Assembly (NCBI RefSeq): GCF_018613155.1
Contig: NZ_JAGGQU010000053.1
Span: forward strand, 1-48,536
Source of the DNA: Bacillus sp. ISL-55
GTDB lineage: Bacteria; Bacillota; Bacilli; Bacillales; Cytobacillaceae
Length of the DNA stretch: 48,536 bases
Direction: 5' to 3'
Shown: one piece after another, positions 1 to 6,301 of the stretch
How positions within the stretch are numbered: position 1 is the stretch's first letter
Layout: each line of letters starts with the position of its first letter
The notes under the pieces: generated by a model
Database searches by the model: none
What the model was told of the DNA's origin: nothing
Seen by the model: only the letters and a program-made list of their open reading frames with translations
Made by a program: the position numbers and the translations under genes

Positions 1-375
1 GGTCAGCCCCGACAAGCGCTGGAGGGCCTGACAGTGAAGTCGTTCTTTGACTTCATTGGGCGGACCGAAATCGAAAAGTATAGCCGACTGCCCAGAAACG
101 CAGAAACTGGAGACTCCGACAAAGAAGCGCTTTTTGCTTCTGCCGGCGGAGTTGAAGTTTCGGAGTTTCTAGGAGGCGAAACTAGACAATTCGAAAAGCG
201 GAGGCGACTGCCCAACTCCGACAAGCGCTGGAGGGCCTGACAGTGAAGTCGTTCTTTGACTTCATTGGCAGGACTGAAGCGTCTCGAGGAGTTAGGAGCC
301 GCAGCTAGACAGGCGTCTCGAGGGGCCAGGTGCTGGAGCTAGATTACTTATCCACCGCTAAATAATTTTATAAAC
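1..375 (+). repeat. Mosaic intergenic repeat, copy 1 (left end cut by the window)
   Basis: Belongs to the same family as the copies at 8667, 9587, 32468, 39915, 46388 and 48259. It holds two core modules (each with AGCGCTGGAG followed by the hairpin TGAAGTC-GTTCTTT-GACTTCA) separated by a long module with nested hairpins around AGAAGCGCTTTTTGCTTCT. The tail at 348-356 is TTATCCACC, one base off the DnaA box found in other copies. Short open frames on both strands here (for example 3-224 and 34-240) recur in the other copies and are by-products of the repeat, not genes. Confidence 0.85.
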
Positions 376-377
376 GT

Positions 378-1100
378 TTAAAAGGTTTTGCTTAAAAACT
401 CTCGTGTACGTTCTTCGACAGGATTATCAAAGATTTCATCCGGGTGGCCAACTTCTACAATCCGGCCTCCGTGCATATAGACAACCCAATCAGCTACCTC
501 GCGCGCAAAGCCCATTTCATGTGTCACGACTACCATGGTCATGCCCTCTTCTGCCAGCTCCTTCATTGTTGCCAGTACTTCTCCAACCAGCTCGGGGTCG
601 AGTGCTGATGTCGGTTCATCGAACAGCATGATATCTGGCTTCATCGCCAGCGCTCTCGCAATTGCCACTCGCTGTTTCTGGCCGCCAGAAAGCTTGGATG
701 GATAAACTTTTTCTTTATCCGCCAGGCCAACCTTATCTAGCAGTTCTCTTGCTTCCTTGATCGCCTGTGATTTGCTGATCCCTTTTACATGCATTGGCGC
801 CTCGATAATATTCTCAATCACATTTTTATGAGGAAATAGGTTAAAGTGCTGAAAAACCATACCAATTTTCTGGCGCACTTCGTTCAGGTCATGCGAATCT
901 GCATTTACTTCTTCACCTTCAATGATGATTTGGCCATTATCTTTAATTTCCAGGAAGTTCAGGCATCGCAGCAAAGTACTTTTACCTGAGCCACTTGCTC
1001 CTATCAGGCAGACAACGTCACTTTCTTTTACATTTATATCAACGTCCTTCAATACGTGAAGGTCGCCAAATGATTTATTCAGTTTCTTAACATTGATCAT
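378..1100 (-). CDS. Polar amino-acid ABC transporter, ATP-binding subunit (GlnQ/HisP type)
   Basis: This is the ATPase that powers uptake of a polar amino acid at the inner face of the membrane. The 240-residue protein has Walker [10 protein letters not shown] at about 34-42, the Q-loop Gln at 84, the signature LSGGQ at 137-141, Walker B IMLFDE at 157-162 and the switch His at 194. Length and order are typical of the PAAT family. It is the last gene of a three-gene operon (binding lipoprotein, permease, ATPase). The start is uncertain: ATG at 1100 fits the family, but a TTG at 1115 has a much better Shine-Dalgarno (AAGGGGG) about 8 bases upstream and would add five residues. The substrate cannot be told from sequence; glutamine, arginine or cystine are possible. 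Confidence 0.9.
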   Translation of the reverse strand: MINVKKLNKSFGDLHVLKDVDINVKESDVVCLIGASGSGKSTLLRCLNFLEIKDNGQIIIEGEEVNADSHDLNEVRQKIGMVFQHFNLFPHKNVIENIIEAPMHVKGISKSQAIKEARELLDKVGLADKEKVYPSKLSGGQKQRVAIARALAMKPDIMLFDEPTSALDPELVGEVLATMKELAEEGMTMVVVTHEMGFAREVADWVVYMHGGRIVEVGHPDEIFDNPVEERTREFLSKTF

Positions 1101-1128
1101 ATCTCTTCCGTCCAAAACAAATTCCCCC

Positions 1129-1788
1129 TTAATCACTTACCGAAAGTTTCTTCTCAAGTAGTCCAACCAAAGCAGATATCAAGTAAACAAGGAATAGATA
1201 GTACACAGCAACGATGAGCAAGTAAGTCATATTGTCAAAATCGTTTGCCCCTTTTGTTGTCGCGACATTGAATAATTCATACATTCCAATGAATGCTGCT
1301 AGTGAAGAATCCTTGAGGCCAATGATGAATTGATTCCCAAGTGGAGGCAAGGCACGACGGAATGCTTGTGGGAGGATAATTCTCCGCATTGTAAGGACCC
1401 TGCTCATTCCAAGCGAACGACCAGCTTCCATTTGTCCCTTGTCAATTGATTGGATGGTTCCCCTGAAGATTTCTGCTATATAGGCACCGTTATGAAAGGC
1501 CAGCCCAAGGGCTACAGACCAGAAAGCAGAGATGTTTAAATTGGTCATTCCAAAGTAGAATATGAAGATTTGGACGATCAAAGGTGTACCTCTGACCAAA
1601 TAGATATAGGCATTTGCAATCCATTCCAAAACTTTAATACCTGATATTTTGAGGAAGGCAAAAAATAACCCTATGAAAATAGCAATCAAAATCGAGACTG
1701 CTGTAACTTGCAATGTAAGCAGCATGCCTTTGAGGAATATATCATACGTGTCAAAAAAGACTTCTATAACATGCGATAGACTTGGCAA
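1129..1788 (-). CDS. Polar amino-acid ABC transporter permease (HisM/GlnP type)
   Basis: A 219-residue inner-membrane permease with about five hydrophobic segments. The EAA loop that docks on the ATPase is visible near residues 140-165 ([20 protein letters not shown]). The early motif [13 protein letters not shown] is typical of His/Glu/Gln/Arg permeases. The start is a TTG with GGGAG 11 bases upstream; no in-frame ATG fits better, because a TGA lies just two codons upstream. It is followed after only 13-28 bases by the ATPase gene and is preceded, beyond a hairpin, by the binding-protein gene, so the three genes form one uptake system. A single permease gene implies a homodimeric channel. 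Confidence 0.9.
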   Translation of the reverse strand: MPSLSHVIEVFFDTYDIFLKGMLLTLQVTAVSILIAIFIGLFFAFLKISGIKVLEWIANAYIYLVRGTPLIVQIFIFYFGMTNLNISAFWSVALGLAFHNGAYIAEIFRGTIQSIDKGQMEAGRSLGMSRVLTMRRIILPQAFRRALPPLGNQFIIGLKDSSLAAFIGMYELFNVATTKGANDFDNMTYLLIVAVYYLFLVYLISALVGLLEKKLSVSD

Positions 1789-1858
1789 AATTCATTCAAC
1801 TCCCTGTGGGCTCTTTTATCGTTTATCGTTTTTGGTAAATATCATTTTTAAGCAGAAA

Positions 1859-1885
1859 CGAATGTGCAGTTATACCGCACATTCG
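1859..1885 (-). terminator. Intra-operon hairpin between binding-protein and permease genes
   Basis: Perfect 9-bp inverted repeat CGAATGTGC / GCACATTCG with a 9-base loop, followed on the minus strand by TTTCTGC. The U tract is poor, so this is probably a partial terminator or mRNA-stabilising hairpin. Such elements usually keep binding-protein output above permease output. Confidence 0.55.
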
Positions 1886-1902
1886 CTCCAGATGACAACT
1901 TA

Positions 1903-2688
1903 TTACTCCGGTTTAGCCGTTATGTCTTCACCGAAATATTTTTCACTGATTTCCTTCAACGTTCCATTTTCTCTTAAAGTTTCCAATGCCTCGTTGACTT
2001 TCTCCAGTAATTCGTCGTTGTCTTGGGCTATGGCAATTGCCTGCTCGCTTCGGCCAAGGAGCTCTTTGCCTTCAATTTCAAGGCCAGCACCAATTGCTTC
2101 TTTCCCTGTAATAAAGTCCGTTATAACAGCGTCGTGCCTTCCATTGGCCAACGCTTCTAAAGCAGTTACGTCACTGTCATAAAGCACAATATTATCTGTC
2201 ACATCTTCAGCAGTCTTTGCATAAGTAGAACCTTTAGAAACTGCAATTTCCAATCCTTCTAAATCAGCAAGTTTCTCTAAATCGCTGTCAGGTCGTACAA
2301 AAATTTGCGGTCCTGAATAGTAGTATGGAGTAGAAAAATCTACATGTTTTTTACGATCATCATTAATTGTATGGCTGGCAACAGCTGCATCGAATCTGCC
2401 TGACTTGACACCTTCTACGATACTGGCAAACTTAAATTTTTTCTGGTTTGGTTCAAGACCCAATTCCTTTGCCACTGCTTCGGCAACATCGATGTCGAAC
2501 CCGGTCATCTTGCCTGCTCCATCTGTTACGCTGAATGGTTTGAATTCTCCAGATGATGCAAAAGTGAACTTGCCATCCTCGGCCAATTTCATGCCGCCAT
2601 CGCCGGATGCTTTTTCATCGCTGCCGCAAGCAGCCAGGAGACCTGTCATGGTCACCATAATAATGAATAATGATAAAATTTTCTTCAC
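1903..2688 (-). CDS. Polar amino-acid ABC transporter substrate-binding lipoprotein
   Basis: A 261-residue type-3 periplasmic-binding-protein fold (SBP_bac_3), lipid-anchored outside the membrane and delivering an amino acid to the permease encoded downstream. The signal peptide ends in lipobox LLAAC with Cys at 21. Family marks include GFDIDVAEAVAKELG, the SGRFDAAVA segment and FSTPYYYSGPQIFV. The start is a GTG with a strong GGGGGAG ribosome site about 9 bases upstream. It is the first gene of the operon; a 7-bp inverted repeat at 2748-2764 in its upstream region may be an operator. The ligand is not determinable from the sequence. Confidence 0.92.
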   Translation of the reverse strand: MKKILSLFIIMVTMTGLLAACGSDEKASGDGGMKLAEDGKFTFASSGEFKPFSVTDGAGKMTGFDIDVAEAVAKELGLEPNQKKFKFASIVEGVKSGRFDAAVASHTINDDRKKHVDFSTPYYYSGPQIFVRPDSDLEKLADLEGLEIAVSKGSTYAKTAEDVTDNIVLYDSDVTALEALANGRHDAVITDFITGKEAIGAGLEIEGKELLGRSEQAIAIAQDNDELLEKVNEALETLRENGTLKEISEKYFGEDITAKPE

Positions 2689-2747
2689 TGTTTAAAACTC
2701 CCCCTCATAATCTTACTTTCTTTAATATTTATTCTGTTAAACGGTCC

Positions 2748-2764
2748 TTATAACCCAGTTATAA
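2748..2764 (-). promoter_or_regulatory. Palindromic operator-like site upstream of the amino-acid transporter operon
   Basis: TTATAAC-CCA-GTTATAA is a perfect 7-bp inverted repeat with a 3-bp centre, about 60 bases upstream of the GTG start. It is nested inside a wider ACGGT / ACCGT pair (2741-2772). It could be a repressor site or a leader hairpin. I do not recognise the regulator. The rest of 2700-3080 shows no gene. Confidence 0.35.
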
Positions 2765-3080
2765 AAAACCGTAACATTCTACCCAAAGTACTTATACCCG
2801 CTTTTCAAGAACGGTAAACTAGTATTGTTAGAATTCATTCAAATTTCCTATTTTACCGAATATTACGCCTAAAATATAAAAATGCGTTATAACAATAATT
2901 GTAACAATCTTGTAATATTCAATCAAAATCCAAATAATCTGATAATTTAACAAATCATGTGATATTCTTTGTTCTCGTCCACTGAGCCTGCCGAGCCTCC
3001 CTTTTCCCTCTGAATCCTCTAAGATACTCCTGATTCTTCCTTGTGTGACAATGTCCGTGAAAAAAAGACATTATACTAGA

Positions 3081-3114
3081 AAAAGCCAGAATCCATAAAT
3101 GGCCCCTGGCTTTT
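3081..3114 (-). terminator. Terminator downstream of fdhD
   Basis: Perfect 9-bp stem AAAAGCCAG / CTGGCTTTT with a 16-base loop. On the minus strand it ends in TTTTTC, so it can stop fdhD transcription; the plus strand also has a short T run. Confidence 0.7.
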
Positions 3115-3204
3115 AGTATGTTTGGTCTATTAAACAACTCATGAAATTAATACTAATTATCAAAAATGAAATTTGTTCAATTTATATAGCTTATAACAAA
3201 AGGT

Positions 3205-4002
3205 TTAATCAACAATTCTTTCTGGACAGGAATACACATTAAAAGATTTTCCACGGATAAAACCTACTGCAGTTATATTTAAGTCCTTTGCCAGTTTAAT
3301 AGCAAGATCTGTAGGCGCTGATTTGGACAGGACGATTCCTACCCCAATTTTCGCCGCTTTCAATAATACTTCTGAAGAAATCCTGCCACTAAATACAATG
3401 ATTTTATTTCTTACAGGCACCCTATTCAAAATGCTATATCCATATAACTTATCCAGTGCATTATGTCTTCCAATATCCGTGCGAACCGCAATCATTTCAT
3501 CAGGGGAACAAAGAGCTGCATTATGTACTCCTCCAGTTTCAAGAAACACTTGAGAGCTGTTTTGCATCTGGTTCATCAGGGCAATGCTCTGAGTCGCTGA
3601 AATGGTTGTATTGGACATCGAGGTTTTCGCTGTCCGGGCATCATTATGAAAATAAAATTGACGGCTCTTTCCGCAGCAGGAACCAATAAAGCGTTTTGAA
3701 TAATACTCCTGATTTGTTGTCATGCTCACTTTTAGCATAACGTATGCATAGCCTCTGCTTTCATCGATGCTAAGTGAATGGATGTCATTGTAGGAACGGA
3801 TTACCCCTTCGGATGCCAGAAAACCGACAACCATTTCCTCAAAATGTGTAGGAGTGCAAACCATTGTGGCAAACTCCATGTCATTTACATAAATGGTCAA
3901 TGGGAATTCATTTACGATGACATCCTCTACATCCAGGAATTGTCCGTCCTGATATTTCGTTATCGTATATTTATCACTCATGTTTTCTAACATAGTCTTC
4001 AC
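3205..4002 (-). CDS. fdhD: Formate dehydrogenase accessory sulfurtransferase FdhD
   Basis: FdhD transfers sulfur from a cysteine desulfurase to the molybdenum cofactor, which is needed before the cofactor is active in formate dehydrogenase. The 265-residue protein shows the family blocks GSCCGKS (Cys 109 and 110, the mobile-loop cysteines), TGGVHNAALC, DIGRHNALDK and the C-terminal SGRISSEVLLKAA through GFIRGKSFNVYS. Length is normal. It is divergent from the plus-strand carrier, DUF2294 and oxidoreductase genes, so the 476-base gap between them is a two-way control region. Its presence supports the idea that the oxidoreductase at 6302-8662 is a sulfurated Mo enzyme. Starts at Met 1, 4 or 8 are possible; the first is reported. 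Confidence 0.95.
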   Translation of the reverse strand: MKTMLENMSDKYTITKYQDGQFLDVEDVIVNEFPLTIYVNDMEFATMVCTPTHFEEMVVGFLASEGVIRSYNDIHSLSIDESRGYAYVMLKVSMTTNQEYYSKRFIGSCCGKSRQFYFHNDARTAKTSMSNTTISATQSIALMNQMQNSSQVFLETGGVHNAALCSPDEMIAVRTDIGRHNALDKLYGYSILNRVPVRNKIIVFSGRISSEVLLKAAKIGVGIVLSKSAPTDLAIKLAKDLNITAVGFIRGKSFNVYSCPERIVD

Positions 4003-4116
4003 CTGAATTTATAAGAATTTGAGAATACTTAAAATCTAAACACAATCTTTTCTTTTTCTCAAGAAAAATTTACAACACACCCATAGTGTAAAATTGATTT
4101 AGCAACCTAAAATGTA

Positions 4117-4145
4117 TTGCATCTACAGTTCTAAGATGATAAAAT
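4117..4145 (+). promoter_or_regulatory. Sigma-A-like promoter for the formate carrier operon
   Basis: TTGCAT (4117-4122), a 17-base spacer, and TAAAAT (4140-4145). Transcription would start near 4152 and give a leader of about 330 bases that contains the structured attenuator described in the next entry. Confidence 0.55.
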
Positions 4146-4183
4146 TTTTTCGAAGTTCACTATTCTGTCACATTTTGATTCGA

Positions 4184-4345
4184 GATAGCGATCCTGTCGT
4201 CGGTTAAGGTGTAATAGGAATTGTAAGCGATTAACTGTTGGTCCGTAAGTAGCGAATCCTGCTTAGTACTAACCGTCAATTTTTCTATTAAAGCCCTGAT
4301 TTTTTAGTTCGGGCTTGGAAAGATTGGCGGTTTTCTGTTTCTCGG
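4184..4345 (+). promoter_or_regulatory. Structured leader with tandem hairpins and intrinsic terminator (putative attenuator)
   Basis: Hairpin A is GATAG-CGATC-CTGTC (4184-4198). Hairpin B is TAAGTAG-CGAATC-CTGCTTA (4246-4265). Two bases after B comes ACTAACC, whose AACC starts a long stem: AACCGTCAAT (4271-4280) pairs with ATTGGCGGTT (4323-4332), with inner AAGCCC / GGGCTT, followed by TTTTCTGTTTCTC. The same ACTAACC region can instead pair with CGGTTA (4201-4206) or GTTGGT (4237-4242), which would break the terminator stem. The hairpin B plus terminator arrangement recurs at 6189-6262. I see no match to the Moco, ZTP, tetrahydrofolate or T-box consensus. Confidence 0.6.
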
Positions 4346-4479
4346 GAAAGAACCAGGAACAACAACAGTATACATATCGAGCTTGGAATCAAGATCTTTG
4401 AAGTTTAAGAGATTCCATCTACTTCATTGTTGCGGTCATTGGTTATATGGAAAAACAAACAAAGTAAAGGGGTAAAAGC

Positions 4480-5742
4480 ATGAAAAAAACGAAGAATCGA
4501 TGGCTTATTGCAGCCTCAGCAGTGGGAATCCACATTTCCATTGGGTCTGTATATGCCTGGAGCAACTTTACAAACCCATTAATCGAGGAGTTCGGCTGGA
4601 CTTCCAAGCAAGTACAGTTTACATTCAGCCTTGCCATTTTATTTTTAGGATTATCAGCAGCCTTCCTCGGGCATTTTGTTGAAAAACATGGTCCAAGAAA
4701 AGCAGGACTCCTGGCAGCAGCCTTTTTCGGAGCAGGTATTTTAGGATCAGGACTAGCTGTGAATCTCGGTTCATTGCCATTATTGTATATTACTTATGGT
4801 GTTTTAGGCGGAATAGGCCTGGGAGTCGGTTACATAGCCCCGGTTTCCACTTTGGTAAAATGGTTCCCAGACAGACGCGGACTTGCCACAGGACTTGCCA
4901 TCATGGGGTTCGGTTTTGCGGCAGCGATCAGCAGCCCAATTATGGACACCCTGATTAAATCTGTAGGTACTGCCAATACATTTTACATTCTGGGCGCAGC
5001 TTATTTTATTATTATGACACTATCATCCCTGTACCTTGAAAAGCCACCAGTTGATTGGGCTCCAAAAGGATTCAAGGAAAAAACAGAGTCTGGAAAAGTG
5101 AAAGTCAAGAAAGATCTTTCCCAGCTGACAGCCAATGAAGCAATAAAGACTTCACGTTTTTACTATTTATGGATCATGCTCTTCATCAACGTTACTTGCG
5201 GTATCGCGATCCTCTCAGCTGCAAAACCGTTAGCTGAAGAAAGTATTGGCTTAACTACTGCAGAGGCAGCGGCATTGGTTGGAGTTTTAGGTTTATTCAA
5301 CGGATTTGGCCGGATCGCCTGGGCTTCGATATCTGACTATATCGGCCGTCCTAACACATATACGATTTTCTTCGCGACACAGATTGTATTATTCATGCTG
5401 TTGCCGCATACGAAAGAAGCTTTTCTATTCCAGGTTATGCTTGCGGTAGTTTACACAATGTACGGCGGCGGTTTTGCGGCCATCCCAGCATTCATCGGTG
5501 ACATATTTGGAACAAAACAGCTCGGTGCGATTCACGGATATATCCTGACTGCATGGGCAGCTGCAGGATTGGCTGGACCAATGTTCGCAGCCTGGATGAA
5601 AGACACTACAGGAAGCTACGCAACCAGCTTAACGTTCTTCAGCGGATTGTTCGTTGTTGCGCTGGCGGTGTCCATTTTAATCCGCCGTGACATCAATAAA
5701 CTGCGAAAACAAAATGAAGCTAATGAAAGACTAGCTGGTTAA
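4480..5742 (+). CDS. Oxalate/formate antiporter (OFA) family MFS transporter
   Basis: A 420-residue, 12-helix major facilitator protein of the OxlT-like family, probably exchanging or importing a small carboxylate such as formate or oxalate across the membrane. Family marks are the N-terminal WLIAASAVGIHISIGSVYAW, the GGIGLGVGYIAPVSTLVKWF block and the second-half GRIAWASISDYIGR. The ATG follows AAAGGGG. It lies behind a 330-base structured leader and ahead of DUF2294 and formate-dehydrogenase-like genes, which favours formate or oxalate as substrate, but the family also contains carriers of unknown specificity. C-terminal tail is charged and cytoplasmic. Confidence 0.88.
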   Translation: MKKTKNRWLIAASAVGIHISIGSVYAWSNFTNPLIEEFGWTSKQVQFTFSLAILFLGLSAAFLGHFVEKHGPRKAGLLAAAFFGAGILGSGLAVNLGSLPLLYITYGVLGGIGLGVGYIAPVSTLVKWFPDRRGLATGLAIMGFGFAAAISSPIMDTLIKSVGTANTFYILGAAYFIIMTLSSLYLEKPPVDWAPKGFKEKTESGKVKVKKDLSQLTANEAIKTSRFYYLWIMLFINVTCGIAILSAAKPLAEESIGLTTAEAAALVGVLGLFNGFGRIAWASISDYIGRPNTYTIFFATQIVLFMLLPHTKEAFLFQVMLAVVYTMYGGGFAAIPAFIGDIFGTKQLGAIHGYILTAWAAAGLAGPMFAAWMKDTTGSYATSLTFFSGLFVVALAVSILIRRDINKLRKQNEANERLAG

Positions 5743-5746
5743 TGCT

Positions 5747-5774
5747 TTGTAATTGCCTCTCAATATGGTAAAAT
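5747..5774 (+). promoter_or_regulatory. Possible promoter for the DUF2294 gene
   Basis: TTGTAA (5747-5752), a 16-base spacer, TAAAAT (5769-5774), in the 73-base gap before the DUF2294 start. It could give DUF2294 expression independent of the attenuated upstream leader. Confidence 0.4.
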
Positions 5775-5815
5775 ACCTATCGTCTTAAAACCTGTATAGA
5801 TGACAGGAGGATAAT

Positions 5816-6178
5816 ATGAATAAATACGAGGCAGAATTCAGCAACCTGGTCCGGTCTTTTCGGAAAAAGCATATGGGCAAAGGACCAAGCAAAATAACCA
5901 CTACCTTCTGTAAGAAATGGGCCATCTGTGAAATGGAAGGAAACCTTTCACCTGTAGAGAAATTCATTGCTTCCGCCAATGAAGGGAAACAGGCACTTAG
6001 GGCAGCTAGAACGGAAATGGTTAAAGAAATGTACCGAAAGAATCCTCCAATGGAAATGGAAGAGTTTCTCGGCTGCAAGTTGGTAGAACTTTTTGTAGAT
6101 ATAGATATCGATCGTGATTTTGGAATGTCCATCTTTGTTTTTGAGGAGGACATTCAAGAAAAATTCTGTAACTTATAA
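5816..6178 (+). CDS. DUF2294 family protein
   Basis: A 120-residue soluble protein recognised as the DUF2294 family: N-terminal EAEFSNLVRSFRKKHMGKGP, then ICEMEGNLSPVEKF, then EFLGCKLVELFVDIDIDRDFGMSIFVF. It has no signal peptide or membrane segment. Its biochemical role is unknown to me. The gene has AGGAGG about 6 bases before ATG. It lies between the OFA carrier and the formate-dehydrogenase-like gene, and between two copies of the same RNA hairpin. The charged N-terminal half would allow nucleic-acid binding, but that is a guess. An 8-bp inverted repeat GAATGTCC / GGACATTC lies in its last 20 codons. Confidence 0.85.
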   Translation: MNKYEAEFSNLVRSFRKKHMGKGPSKITTTFCKKWAICEMEGNLSPVEKFIASANEGKQALRAARTEMVKEMYRKNPPMEMEEFLGCKLVELFVDIDIDRDFGMSIFVFEEDIQEKFCNL

Positions 6179-6188
6179 GGTATGGCAC

Positions 6189-6216
6189 TTGGCAGCGAAC
6201 CTGCTAAAGACTAACC
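6189..6216 (+). promoter_or_regulatory. Second copy of the formate-locus RNA hairpin
   Basis: Stem TTGGCAG / CTGCTAA with loop CGAAC (6189-6207), two bases, then ACTAACC (6210-6216). Compared with 4246-4274, the loop core and ACTAACC are the same while stem bases differ in compensating ways (A-U to U-A, A-U to G-U, U-G to C-G). ACTAACC again overlaps the first bases of the following terminator stem. Confidence 0.6.
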
Positions 6217-6264
6217 ACCGTTAAAACCTGGACCATCGGCTTCAGGTTTACGGTGGTTTTTTTA
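6213..6264 (+). terminator. Strong intrinsic terminator between DUF2294 and the oxidoreductase gene
   Basis: Stem AACCACCGTTAAAACCTG (6213-6230) with CAGGTTTACGGTGGTT (6243-6258), followed by seven or more T. It lies only about 40 bases before the oxidoreductase start and no convincing promoter fits after it, so it more likely works as a regulated attenuator than as the end of the operon. Confidence 0.85.
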
Positions 6265-6301
6265 TAGACTTAAAGATTGTTATAAATGGGAGTGTTTAAA
6301 A

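Noticed and set aside
2405-2695. Plus-strand frame opposite the amino-acid binding-protein gene
   Set aside because: Antisense shadow of a clear lipoprotein gene; no ribosome site or domain.
2955-3137. 60-aa minus-strand frame downstream of fdhD
   Set aside because: It spans the fdhD terminator, starts on TTG without a ribosome site and has no recognisable features.
4184-4345. Moco riboswitch before the carrier gene
   Set aside because: Expected from the molybdenum context, but the conserved Moco-motif sequences as I remember them are absent; left as an unassigned attenuator.
6122-6154. 8-bp inverted repeat within the DUF2294 coding end as a further regulatory hairpin
   Set aside because: Loop of 17 bases, lies in coding sequence, does not share the loop or ACUAACC of the two good elements.
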